Shown here piece after piece: positions 55,925-63,985 of a DNA stretch of 64,000 nt. The notes beneath the pieces were generated by a model. That model saw nothing but the letters and a program-made list of their open reading frames with translations. It was not told where the DNA came from and ran no database searches. The DNA is taken from positions 62,001-126,000 of the forward strand of contig NZ_AWOR01000045.1 of NCBI RefSeq assembly GCF_000761245.1, in the 5' to 3' direction. The stretch comes from Comamonas testosteroni (GTDB lineage: Bacteria; Pseudomonadota; Gammaproteobacteria; Burkholderiales; Burkholderiaceae_C). The translations under genes were made by a program, and so were the position numbers. Position 1 is the first letter of the stretch; each line of letters starts with the position of its first letter.

Positions 55925-57211
55925 TTACTTGCTGTGCTCTATGGTCTTCACATGCTCCGCCACCTGAGCGGCTGTCACGTCGCCAGGGCGGCCGCCCCAG
56001 GTCTGACGCATGTAGTTGACTAGGTCGGCCATCTCCTCGTTGCTGAGCTTGTCGGCATAGCCAGGCATGGTCTGCATGCGCTCGCCATGAGCCAGATCAC
56101 GCTCGTGCACGCCCTCGCGGATCACGCGAATCAGGTTGATGGGCGTGGGGAACATCGCCGTGGTGTTGGTGCTCATGGGCACCGACGAATGCGGCTGGCC
56201 TTGGCCCTGCGCACCGTGGCAGCCTGCACACAGGCCAAGGTACAGGTTCTCGCCCTTGACGCTGGTCTGACCCTCGGCAGCCTTGACCTTGGGCCCGGGC
56301 ATCTCGCGGTTCTGGGTCAGATAGGCGGCCATGGCGCGCACATCGGCCTCCGCCATGCGCGAGGTGGAATGCTCGAGCACCGATGACATGCGGAAAGTCA
56401 TCACCCCTTGCGGCGACAGGCCGGTGCGGAAGAATTTGACCAGATCGTCCTTGGTCCAGCCGCGCTCACTCAGGGCATCGGGGGTCAGCGCCGGAGCGTA
56501 CGAACCCTCGATGGTATTGCCCTCGAGATAGCGCGAGCCATCCATGGCGAAGGTGGCCTTGGTGCGCGGGCTGTGACATTCGGCACAGTGGCCCAGCACA
56601 TCCACCAGATACTTGCCGCGCACCAGTTCGTCCACCGACATGTCGAACTCCTTGGCTGCGGGGCGATTGAGCGCATTCCACATGGCCACGGCAGGACGGA
56701 TGTTGAACGGGAAGTTCATCTCGCTGGGCTTGTTGGCGACTTCCACGGCCGGCTGCTTCATCAGCCACACCCAGAGTGCATCAACATCGGCACGCGTGAT
56801 CTGGTGGTAGCTGGCATACGGCATGGCCGGATACAGGTTCTTGCGCCCTGGTGCCATGCCGGCGGCCACTGCCCGGTACAGATCGTCGGCCGTCCAGCCG
56901 CCGATGCCGTGCTCCTTGGAAGGCGAGATATTGCTGCCGTAAAGCGTTCCCATGGGGGTGACCATGGGCACGCCGCCTGCCAGCTCCGCCCCCGTGGCAG
57001 GCGAGCTGTGGCAGGCCGCACAGTCACCGCCGCGAAACACCTGCTCGCCGCGCTTGTACAGCGCATCGAACTCCTGCGGGCCCAGCTTGGCAAAGTCCAC
57101 CGTGGCCGGGGGGACGTCGCCACTTGCGCTGCCGTACAGATACATGCCTCCAGCCACGAGCACGCCCAGAACGGCGGCTGCGCCCAGGCCCTTGATCCAG
57201 GTCTTAGCCAT
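55925..57211 (-). CDS. triheme c-type cytochrome subunit of a periplasmic dehydrogenase
   Basis: Electron-accepting subunit of 428 aa, anchored by an N-terminal helix (about 8-27). It has three c-haem sites: CAACH at 64-68, CAECH at 209-213 and CAGCH at 328-332, each in its own cytochrome c domain, as in the cytochrome subunits of alcohol and aldehyde dehydrogenases of acetic acid bacteria and of related Mo hydroxylases. It takes electrons from the 2Fe-2S subunit and passes them to the respiratory chain. Its start overlaps the iron-sulfur gene by 8 bp. Confidence 0.93.
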   Translation of the reverse strand: MAKTWIKGLGAAAVLGVLVAGGMYLYGSASGDVPPATVDFAKLGPQEFDALYKRGEQVFRGGDCAACHSSPATGAELAGGVPMVTPMGTLYGSNISPSKEHGIGGWTADDLYRAVAAGMAPGRKNLYPAMPYASYHQITRADVDALWVWLMKQPAVEVANKPSEMNFPFNIRPAVAMWNALNRPAAKEFDMSVDELVRGKYLVDVLGHCAECHSPRTKATFAMDGSRYLEGNTIEGSYAPALTPDALSERGWTKDDLVKFFRTGLSPQGVMTFRMSSVLEHSTSRMAEADVRAMAAYLTQNREMPGPKVKAAEGQTSVKGENLYLGLCAGCHGAQGQGQPHSSVPMSTNTTAMFPTPINLIRVIREGVHERDLAHGERMQTMPGYADKLSNEEMADLVNYMRQTWGGRPGDVTAAQVAEHVKTIEHSK

Positions 57212-57773
57212 TGTTGACGACCTCCTTGCTGCGCTTGCCCGTGGTCAGGCCCGGCGTCTTCAGGATCACGTCGCGCACGGCGTTGTAGTAGCGCACATAG
57301 CCGGTGCAGCGGCAGATATGGGGCTCGAGCTGCTCCTCGATGGCTTTTTCCACCTCATCGGCGGGCACGGGGTGTTTCTGGAGCTTTTCCACCAGCACGG
57401 TGGCCGAGTTCACGAAACCGGGCGTGCAGTAGCCGCACTGGAAGGAGTAGTGCTCGAGAAAGGCCTTTTGCACCGGCGAGGGATGGACCACGCCCTTGTC
57501 GTCCACCGAGGCAATGCCTTCCACGGTACGAATGGTCTTGCCGTTGAGCCAGGTCACGCCGGTCACGCAGGCGGGCACGGTGATCGAGCCTTTTTCAGGG
57601 TCGTCGACGATGATGGTGCAGGCGCGGCAAACGCCCTGGCCGCAGCCCAGGCGCGTGCCGTTCATGCCCGCGTATTCCTGCAGGAACTCGATCATCATCA
57701 AGTCCTTGGGAACGTCGACGGGGCCTACCTGTTTGCGATTGATGGTGGCGGAGAATTGAATACGGTCCTGCAT
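57204..57773 (-). CDS. periplasmic molybdenum hydroxylase 2Fe-2S subunit
   Basis: Iron-sulfur subunit of 189 aa from the ATG at 57773. Plant-type cluster: Cys44, Cys49, Cys52 and Cys69 (GCGQGVCRACTI); second cluster: Cys113, Cys116, Cys154 and Cys156 (QCGYCTPG, ICRCTGY). No signal peptide, so it is expected to be carried out through Tat with the large subunit. Its ATG shares a base with the large-subunit stop (TGATG). Resembles IorA-type subunits. Confidence 0.94.
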   Translation of the reverse strand: MQDRIQFSATINRKQVGPVDVPKDLMMIEFLQEYAGMNGTRLGCGQGVCRACTIIVDDPEKGSITVPACVTGVTWLNGKTIRTVEGIASVDDKGVVHPSPVQKAFLEHYSFQCGYCTPGFVNSATVLVEKLQKHPVPADEVEKAIEEQLEPHICRCTGYVRYYNAVRDVILKTPGLTTGKRSKEVVNNG

Positions 57774-60580
57774 CACAGTGCCTCTTTGATTTTGTCGGGG
57801 GTCACGGGGGTGGCATGGAAGCGCTTGCCCGTGGCATGGGCGATGGCGTTGACGCAGGCGGCGACCACCGGAATCATCACCACCTCGGCCATGCCCTTGG
57901 GCGGATCGGTGCGCGACAGCGGCGGCAGCACCACGCCCTCGGCCTTCCACACGGCCACTTCGCTGGCGCGCGGCACGTGGTAGCGGTTCAGATTCCACTG
58001 ACCGTTGCCGGGGCCGGTCTCATGGAGCGGCAGGTCTTCGTACAGCGCGTGGCCAATGCCCATGGCCACACCGCCCTGGATCTGGCCCGAGACCAGCTCG
58101 GGCACGATCTGCGTGCCGCATTCCAGCCAGGTCCTGTGCGAGAGGATGTTCACCTTGCCCGTGCCCGGAGACACGGACAGCTCCACCATGGTGGCGCAGG
58201 GCGCGTAGTACACCGTGCCCGCATTGGTGCGCTGCACCGGCGGGTAATAGACCTTGTCGCGTGCGATGAAGGCATAGCCGCCGGATTTCATCGCGGCCTT
58301 CTTGGCCTCGCCGGCACCCTTGCCGTACTGCACGGACAGGGCGTCGATCATGGCCTGGAACTTTTTGCCCTCGACCGTGAAATCGGCCTTGGCCCAGGCC
58401 CAGCGATTGAAGGCATGCACGCAGACGCCGGTCACCATGCCCAGCTCGTGCGCGCGGGCAGCCAGGCGCTCCAGGCTCAGCGGCTCCAGGCCTTCGGCCA
58501 CGAGCATGCGATCGCGCCACTCCAGCATGTCTTCGGTGACGGTGCTGGGCAGCAACTGTCCACCACCGTCCTTGCCGGACCAGATCGACTGGGCCGCAGG
58601 CCACAGGCAGAGCTTGAGCAGCAGCTGCGCCGCCTGCTGCGTGGCGTGGCGGAAGTAGTAGGCCGAGTTCGAGGCCGATACCGGCGAGACCAGACGCGGT
58701 GTCCAGGTCGGGTCCCGCGCCAGCTCGTCCTCCTTGGCCTGGGGCGTGGTGTAGGGCTCGTCCTTGGTATGCAGCGGCAGGTTGTCCCAGTGGTTGACTG
58801 CGAAGTCCACGTCGTCCGCCGGACGCCCCAGGAAGGGCTCGACCGCCACCAGTTGCGCCGTGGTGCTGCCGGTGCCGATCTCGGTGGCAATGTGACGCAT
58901 CTTGATGCGGCCCTCGGGCGTGATCTCCAGCTGCGCGATCGAGGCTTCCGCCCCCGTGCCGAAGTCTTTTTGCACCGCACCGAAGCCTATGCCGTAGCGC
59001 AGGCCGGGGTTGGCAGCCTCGAAGTCGGCCTTGCGCTTGGCGCGCTCGGTCCACATCGGGTCCTTGGCCGCCATGTCGAGGATCTCGCCGATGCGCAGAT
59101 GACCCGAGGGTGAGGCGCCCTGGGTGTTCTTCATGCTGCTCTTGAGCACATTGCGCCGGCGCAGCTCGATGGCATCGAGGCCGATCTCCTGGGCGATCTC
59201 GTCGACCAGCATCTCGGTATAGGCCATGGATTGCACCGTGCCGTAGCCGCGCATGGAGCCCGCCGTGACGCCGATGGAGGGGTACACCTCGGTCGACAGG
59301 TCGCTCTCGGGGAAGTAGTAAATGGATTGCGCCGCCGTCACCGCCACCGTGCCCACCGAGGGGCTGAAGTTGGTCACGCCGCCGCCGTCGCCCACCATGT
59401 GGCAGGTCAGCGCCTGGAACTTGCCGTCCTTGTCCACCGAGATCGCGGTCTCCACATCGAAGGGATGGCGCTTGAGTGCGAACTGGAAGTGCTTCCAGCG
59501 GTCCAGCGCCAGCCGCACTGGGCGGCCCTGGGCGTACAGCGACGCCAGTGCCACATAGTACGGGAAGGGATGGTGCTCCTTCTGGCCGTAACCCACGGTG
59601 TAGGAGCTGATGTAGTCGAGCTGGTTCAGCGGCAGCTTGCTGTCCTTGAGCATGTGCATCACATGCTCGGCCGTGCCATAGGGCGCCTGGCTCGCGGCGA
59701 CCATATGCAGCGCACCGCTGCCCTGCTCATACCAGGCCAGGCCGTTTTCCATTTCCATGGCCACATGCTCGATGGACTGGCTGTAGTACTTGCGTGCAAA
59801 AGCGCGCAAGCCGTCCTTGGGCTGCTTCATCTCGGCCTGAATGCGAGCCGACTCGCCCATCAGCGCGCCGAAGGCGGGGTGGCTGCTGTCGGGCCAGTGC
59901 ACGCCTTTTTCATCGAGCTGCGGCCAGATGACGGTGTTCTTCATGGGCGAGAACCTGTCTTCGCCATAGCCGTCCTCGCCCTGCACACGTACGTAGCGCG
60001 CGGCCACATAGGGCGCGCGCGGCGGCTGGGCAGCCTCGGCACCGAAGCGGAAGATCGCGTCATTGAAGCGCAGGCGCTGGTTGGCCACGCGGAACTTCTC
60101 GTAGTCGTGCCAGATGGCCACGGCCACCGGGTGACCCAGCATGGGCGAGACCTGGCCCTTCTTGACGAAGAATTCGCCGTAGAAGCCCGGCTCGGGCATT
60201 CCCACGCCGTCGGCGGCAATGGACTCGGCATCGATCAGCACATCGGGCTGGTAGTCGCTGCCCAGCACCGACAGATCCAGGCCTTCATAGATGCGGTCGG
60301 CGCGCGGGATATGGATGGTCAGCGCATGCGACTGCTGCGCAGGCCAGCCCTGCATGTCCCTGGCGCGCAGGTCGATGGCAAAGACCTTCTGCCCGGTGAC
60401 CTTGGCCAGGCCGTCGCGGCGGTAGTTGAGGGTGTTGCCATTGATCCAGTGGGTCTCCTGACCGCTGGCGGGCGTGATCAATTCCGCAAGCGCGTCTTTG
60501 ACCGGGCGCACACTTGCGATCACGCCCATGGCGGCGGCAGTCTTCAGAAAACTGCGCCGATTCAAGTCCAGTTTGGACAC
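57773..60580 (-). CDS. Tat-exported molybdopterin hydroxylase large subunit, IorB/aldehyde dehydrogenase type
   Basis: Catalytic subunit of 935 aa. I chose the GTG at 60580 because AAGGAG lies 8 bases upstream and it leads straight into the twin-arginine signal NRRSFLKTAAAMG (Arg8-Arg9). Seen: YRRDGLAKVTGQKVFAIDLRARDM, SPMLGHPVAVAIW, SMRGYGTVQSMAYTEMLVDEIAQEIG, and a C-terminal SGQIQGGVAMGIGHALYED. The RGYG segment sits where CO dehydrogenase form I has its Cys loop. Family members oxidise aldehydes or hydroxylate N-heterocycles. With the 2Fe-2S and triheme subunits it forms a three-subunit periplasmic enzyme. Confidence 0.93.
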   Translation of the reverse strand: MSKLDLNRRSFLKTAAAMGVIASVRPVKDALAELITPASGQETHWINGNTLNYRRDGLAKVTGQKVFAIDLRARDMQGWPAQQSHALTIHIPRADRIYEGLDLSVLGSDYQPDVLIDAESIAADGVGMPEPGFYGEFFVKKGQVSPMLGHPVAVAIWHDYEKFRVANQRLRFNDAIFRFGAEAAQPPRAPYVAARYVRVQGEDGYGEDRFSPMKNTVIWPQLDEKGVHWPDSSHPAFGALMGESARIQAEMKQPKDGLRAFARKYYSQSIEHVAMEMENGLAWYEQGSGALHMVAASQAPYGTAEHVMHMLKDSKLPLNQLDYISSYTVGYGQKEHHPFPYYVALASLYAQGRPVRLALDRWKHFQFALKRHPFDVETAISVDKDGKFQALTCHMVGDGGGVTNFSPSVGTVAVTAAQSIYYFPESDLSTEVYPSIGVTAGSMRGYGTVQSMAYTEMLVDEIAQEIGLDAIELRRRNVLKSSMKNTQGASPSGHLRIGEILDMAAKDPMWTERAKRKADFEAANPGLRYGIGFGAVQKDFGTGAEASIAQLEITPEGRIKMRHIATEIGTGSTTAQLVAVEPFLGRPADDVDFAVNHWDNLPLHTKDEPYTTPQAKEDELARDPTWTPRLVSPVSASNSAYYFRHATQQAAQLLLKLCLWPAAQSIWSGKDGGGQLLPSTVTEDMLEWRDRMLVAEGLEPLSLERLAARAHELGMVTGVCVHAFNRWAWAKADFTVEGKKFQAMIDALSVQYGKGAGEAKKAAMKSGGYAFIARDKVYYPPVQRTNAGTVYYAPCATMVELSVSPGTGKVNILSHRTWLECGTQIVPELVSGQIQGGVAMGIGHALYEDLPLHETGPGNGQWNLNRYHVPRASEVAVWKAEGVVLPPLSRTDPPKGMAEVVMIPVVAACVNAIAHATGKRFHATPVTPDKIKEAL

Positions 60581-60764
60581 GGTTCCAACTCCTTGCTGCA
60601 ATGCGCACAGCTACAGCAAGGACTGGCGTGGGCACATCGCTAGATGACTATGTATTCCTGAACGTTGTATGCGTCCAAGAGTCAAAAAGCAGGTGATAAC
60701 GGCTGCAGTTGTTGTCGGCATTTCTACCCACATATCGCCAGCCTTGGCCGTCCGCCACGCTTTG

Positions 60765-60778
60765 GTCTTTTAAAAGAC
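60765..60778. promoter_or_regulatory. 14-bp perfect palindrome
   Basis: GTCTTTTAAAAGAC is identical on both strands. Position about 190 bp upstream of the large-subunit start suggests an operator or promoter element. Confidence 0.5.
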
Positions 60779-60854
60779 TAAGAGGCGCGGAGTATAGAAA
60801 CAGCGGCCTGCATGATTTCCCGCCACCTAAATTCACAAGTCAAATACTCGGAAT

Positions 60855-60870
60855 ATTGATGCTCATCAAT
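60855..60870. promoter_or_regulatory. 16-bp palindrome with nearby half-site
   Basis: ATTGATGCTCATCAAT has 7-bp arms around CT. A direct copy of the left half, ATTGATGCT, lies at 60884-60892, 29 bp further on. This is a typical layout for a dimeric repressor or LysR-type site. Confidence 0.5.
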
Positions 60871-61102
60871 GCCAACTTCCTTCATTGATGCTTGTCGCAC
60901 AAAACGGCGTGCGCCCACTTCGCTGCGCCTCGAATGCTCGATGACATTGCAGAAGCCAGAGCTTTTTGGCTCGGACATTCAGCTTTTTTGAATTGAGACC
61001 TCAATCCTGCTGAACCTTTTTGCATTCGCCGCTTCATACACTGCATATCAATTTAAGCAGGCCCCCAGTGCCCGCAACCCGCACTTTCTGATTGCAGTTT
61101 CC

Positions 61103-61651
61103 ATGAACTCAAGCTCCCGCTACACCGGTACCGCCATCGCCCTGCACTGGGTTCTGGCCCTGGCGCTGATCGGCATCTTCGCCTTTGGCCTCTATATGAC
61201 GGGGCTGCCTTTCTCGCCCACACGCCTCAAGTACTTCAACTGGCACAAATGGGCGGGCATGACGATTCTGATCCTGTCCGTGCTGCGCCTGGTCTGGCGT
61301 TTCACCCACCGACCGCCGGAGCTGCCCGAAGCCGTCACCCGCACCATGCCCGCCTGGCAGCGCATTGCCCACCATGGCGTGCACCACCTGATGTATGCGC
61401 TGTTCTTTGCAATTCCGCTGGTGGGCTGGATGTACAGCTCGGCCGCAGGATTTCCCATCGTGCTGTTCGGTCAATTGCCGCTGCCTGACCTGGTAGGCAA
61501 GAGCCCCGAGCTGGCCGAAGCGCTCAAGCCCTGGCACGGCTATCTGGCCTATGCGCTGGCAGCCCTGGTGGCGATGCATATCGCTGCCGTCATCAAGCAC
61601 CAGATCATTGACCGCGACGGACTGCTGTTACGAATGATTCCTGGGAAATAA
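61103..61651 (+). CDS. cytochrome b561
   Basis: Inner-membrane di-haem cytochrome of 182 aa, moving electrons between quinone pool and periplasmic partners. Four helices are visible, with His ligands in IALHWVLAL (His15), YFNWHKWAGM (His48), HHGVHHLMYALFF and VAMHIAAVIKH. The length is typical. It lies upstream of two yceI genes, an arrangement like E. coli yceJ-yceI. A family B repeat follows its stop. Confidence 0.94.
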   Translation: MNSSSRYTGTAIALHWVLALALIGIFAFGLYMTGLPFSPTRLKYFNWHKWAGMTILILSVLRLVWRFTHRPPELPEAVTRTMPAWQRIAHHGVHHLMYALFFAIPLVGWMYSSAAGFPIVLFGQLPLPDLVGKSPELAEALKPWHGYLAYALAALVAMHIAAVIKHQIIDRDGLLLRMIPGK

Positions 61652-61726
61652 CACCTCCTGAGCGGCTTTGCCGGGGCGGCGGCGCTTGCCAGGCGTTCCT
61701 GACCTGGATCACGCCAGTTTTTAAAT
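61652..61726 (+). repeat. GC-rich dispersed repeat, family B, copy 2
   Basis: Starts right after the cytochrome b561 stop with CACCTCCTGAGCGGCTTTGC and ends with CACGCCAGTTTTTAAA, the same end as copy 1 after flhC. It is shorter because the CCCCCTGAGGGGG part is missing. Confidence 0.7.
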
Positions 61727-61754
61727 TTTCTCTGTTCATCACAAGGAGTTTTTG

Positions 61755-62318
61755 ATGAAAGTCCTTTTTTCCTCTGCACTGATTGCAGCCGCTTTCCTGG
61801 GCACTGCCGCACAGGCCGCTCAAGCCCTGGTGCCCACGCAAAGCGCAGTCAACTTTGAAGCCAAGCAGATGGGCGTGCCGCTCAAGGGGCACTTCAAGAA
61901 GTTCGACGCCCAGATTGCCTTCGACGCCGCCAAACCCGAGAGCAGCAAGATCCATTTCACGGTCGATACCGGCAGCGCCACCATGGGCGCCAAGGAAACC
62001 GATGCCGAACTGCCCAAGGCAGACTGGTTCAACGTTGCCAAATTCCCTCAAGCCACCTTTGACTCCAGCGCCGTCAAGGCTCTGGGCGGAGGCAAGTTCC
62101 AGGTGGACGGCACGCTGACCATCAAGGGCAATGCACAAAAGGTGAGCCTGCCCGTGACGCTGACCCAGTCCGGCGCCACCACCACGGCCACCGGCACGCT
62201 GGCGCTCAAGCGTCTGAACTTCAAGATCGGCGATGGCGACTGGAAGGACACCTCCATGGTGGCCGACGAGGTCAACGTGCAATTCAAGCTGGCTCTGACC
62301 GGCGTCGGCAAGCTTTAA
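61755..62318 (+). CDS. YceI-family periplasmic protein, first copy
   Basis: Lipocalin-like protein of 187 aa from the ATG at 61755 (AAGGAG six bases upstream). Signal peptide 1 to about 21 (LGTAAQAA). Seen: VPTQSAVNFEAKQMGVPLKGHFKKFDAQIAFDA, WFNVAKFPQATFDSSAVKALG, and LKRLNFKIGDGDWKD, typical of the YceI group without Cys. The fold binds isoprenoid lipids such as polyprenyl chains in structurally known members; the ligand here is inferred. Confidence 0.93.
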   Translation: MKVLFSSALIAAAFLGTAAQAAQALVPTQSAVNFEAKQMGVPLKGHFKKFDAQIAFDAAKPESSKIHFTVDTGSATMGAKETDAELPKADWFNVAKFPQATFDSSAVKALGGGKFQVDGTLTIKGNAQKVSLPVTLTQSGATTTATGTLALKRLNFKIGDGDWKDTSMVADEVNVQFKLALTGVGKL

Positions 62319-62402
62319 GCGTTTTTTCAGCTCCAGCCCTTGGTAGTCAAGCGCTGGTAGCTCATGTTTTTGATAGTTCTAATCCCTGAAGGAGTATTCA
62401 CC

Positions 62403-62978
62403 ATGCGTTCCACTCTGTTCGCCCTGGCCGCTGCGTCCCTGTTTGCCACTGCTGCCCAGGCGGCACCCGCCACTTACGCCATCGACCCCACGCACACGTT
62501 TGCGACTTTCGAGATCGATCACTTTGGTGCTTCCACCAACCGTGCCCGTTTCGACAAGAAAAGCGGCACTGTGCAGTTCGACAAGGCAGCCAAGACTGGC
62601 AAGGTCGAAGTGACCCTGGACATGACTTCGGTGAACTCCGGCACGCCCTCCTTCAACAAGCATCTGCAAAGCGCCGACATCTTCAACGTGGAAAAATTCC
62701 CCGAAGCCAAGTTTGTCTCCGACAAGTTTGTGTTTGACGGCGACAAGCTCAAGGAAGTGACCGGCCAGCTGACCCTGCTGGGCAAGACTGCGCCCATCAC
62801 CGTCAAGGCCAATAAGTTCACCTGCTACGAAAGCCCCATGCTGCAAAAGCGTGAAGTCTGCGGCGGCGACTTCGAGGCAACCATCGACCGCACCCAGTGG
62901 GGCGTGAACTACGGCATTCCCTACGGCTTCCCCAAGGAAGTGCGCCTGGTCCTGCAGATCGAGGCTGTGAAGCAGTAA
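62403..62978 (+). CDS. YceI-family periplasmic protein, second copy
   Basis: Protein of 191 aa from the ATG at 62403 (AAGGAG nine bases upstream), signal peptide 1 to about 20 (FATAAQAA). Seen: YAIDPTHTFATFEIDHFGASTNRARFD, the classical E. coli-like YceI start, then FNVEKFPEAKFVSDKF, a Cys pair (FTCYESPMLQKREVCGGDF) likely forming a disulfide, and QWGVNYGIPYGFPKEVRL. It is more like E. coli YceI than its neighbour, so the two are distant paralogues, 84 bp apart. Confidence 0.94.
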   Translation: MRSTLFALAAASLFATAAQAAPATYAIDPTHTFATFEIDHFGASTNRARFDKKSGTVQFDKAAKTGKVEVTLDMTSVNSGTPSFNKHLQSADIFNVEKFPEAKFVSDKFVFDGDKLKEVTGQLTLLGKTAPITVKANKFTCYESPMLQKREVCGGDFEATIDRTQWGVNYGIPYGFPKEVRLVLQIEAVKQ

Positions 62979-63033
62979 TCCAGGTCCGCAAAGACTCTCG
63001 AGTGACGCCCTTTGCGGGCTCTCTCTTTGGCCT

Positions 63034-63062
63034 GGCCCGTGCAAACGGTCCGGGCTTTTTTG
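63034..63062 (+). terminator. intrinsic terminator after the YceI genes
   Basis: GCCCG at 63035-63039 pairs with CGGGC at 63051-63055, followed by six T bases. Confidence 0.75.
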
Positions 63063-63110
63063 CGTCTGCGGCATGCTTCAGACACAAACCCCTTTCATCA
63101 AAAAATTTAC

Positions 63111-63140
63111 TTTAGGTTAATCAATTACGAATAGTAGAAT
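63111..63140 (+). promoter_or_regulatory. possible promoter of the VOC-fold gene
   Basis: TAGAAT at 63135-63140 matches five of six -10 positions; TTAGGT 17 bp upstream is only a poor -35 match. The AT-rich block stands out between GC-rich genes. Confidence 0.3.
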
Positions 63141-63172
63141 AAATCCACTCACACAATTGAAGGAGACATCGC

Positions 63173-63823
63173 ATGAGCCAAGCCGCCCCTACCCCGGTTT
63201 ACTCCCAGCCCCGGCGTGCGGACATGAGCCAGCTGCCCGCACCTGCGGCCGTGCAGCAGCTGCACCATTACGCCTACAAAGCCAAGGATGCGGAAGAGAC
63301 TCGTCACTTCTACGAGGACATCCTGGGCCTGCCGCTCTATCACATCATCCAGAGCGACTACGTCCCCTCCACGGGCGAGTACTGTCCCTACACCCATTTC
63401 TTCTTCCGCCTCAAGGACGGCTCCTTCATCGCCTTCTTCGACATTGGTGACGACGAAGCGGCCCTTCCCTCACCCAACACTCCGATCTGGATCAATCACA
63501 TCTCCTTCCGTGTGGACTCCGTGCAGGAGCTCGAAAACACCAAGGCCCGCCTGCAGGCCTGCGGCGTGGAAGTGCTGGGCGTGACGGATCACCACATCTT
63601 CAAGAGCATTTACTTCTTCGACCCCAACGGCATCCGCCTGGAGCTGACGGCCCAGTTGGCCGACGAGCTGCAGATGCTCAAGGAAAGCAAGACCGCCCAT
63701 GCACGTCTGGACGAGTGGACGGCCCGCAAGGAGCAGTGGCGCAAGGAGCGTGCCGAGGGCAAGTCCGGCGCTCCACTCAAGCCGCAAAACAACGACCGAC
63801 CGGAATTCATCCCTGCCCCCTGA
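63173..63823 (+). CDS. VOC-superfamily protein (glyoxalase/extradiol-dioxygenase fold)
   Basis: Protein of 216 aa with an AAGGAG site before the ATG. Seen: LHHYAYKAKDAEETRHFYEDILGLPLYH, the first beta-alpha-beta module with a metal-ligand candidate in the HH pair at 31-32; INHISFRVDS, with a second His; and FDPNGIRLELTAQL with the Glu ligand. One VOC pair is present, so it is half the size of two-domain extradiol dioxygenases. A charged C-terminal tail (WTARKEQWRKERAEGKSG) follows. Function unknown; it may begin a longer operon beyond the window. Confidence 0.87.
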   Translation: MSQAAPTPVYSQPRRADMSQLPAPAAVQQLHHYAYKAKDAEETRHFYEDILGLPLYHIIQSDYVPSTGEYCPYTHFFFRLKDGSFIAFFDIGDDEAALPSPNTPIWINHISFRVDSVQELENTKARLQACGVEVLGVTDHHIFKSIYFFDPNGIRLELTAQLADELQMLKESKTAHARLDEWTARKEQWRKERAEGKSGAPLKPQNNDRPEFIPAP

Positions 63824-63915
63824 GGCGCTTTGCGCCTTCCCCCCAAGGGGGACGACGCCCTCGCTGCGGGGCGGTTGGGGCCGCCCAGGCCTTGCTCGAA
63901 GTCGCTGGCGTGGTA
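63816..63915 (+). repeat. GC-rich dispersed repeat, family B, copy 3
   Basis: CCCCCTGAGGCGCTTTGCGC includes the TGA stop codon of the VOC gene; CCCCCCAAGGGGG follows. Similar to the copy after flhC. Confidence 0.7.
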
Positions 63916-63943
63916 CATGCTTATTCGAGCGATGTCTCGCTAA

Positions 63944-63985
63944 TTTAATAGCTGCAAGCGCTTGATAAATAAGTGCAGAAGGGCG
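63944..63985 (+). repeat. dispersed palindromic repeat, family A, copy 8
   Basis: TTTAATAGCTGCAAGCGCTT followed by GATAAATAAGTGCAGAAGGG. It follows a family B copy, as happens after flhC. Confidence 0.75.

Larger units (their letters stand above)
60581..61102. other. 522-bp divergent intergenic region
   Basis: AT-rich compared with its neighbours and with no gene I can support; minus-strand open frames at about 60650-60980 lack ribosome sites and family resemblance. It contains two clear palindromes (60765-60778 and 60855-60870) and so looks like a control region for the molybdenum hydroxylase operon and cytochrome b561. Confidence 0.55.

Noticed and set aside
60648..60978. Short minus-strand open frames in the gap before cytochrome b561
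   Set aside because: No ribosome sites, atypical composition, and they overlap palindromic control-like sequences.
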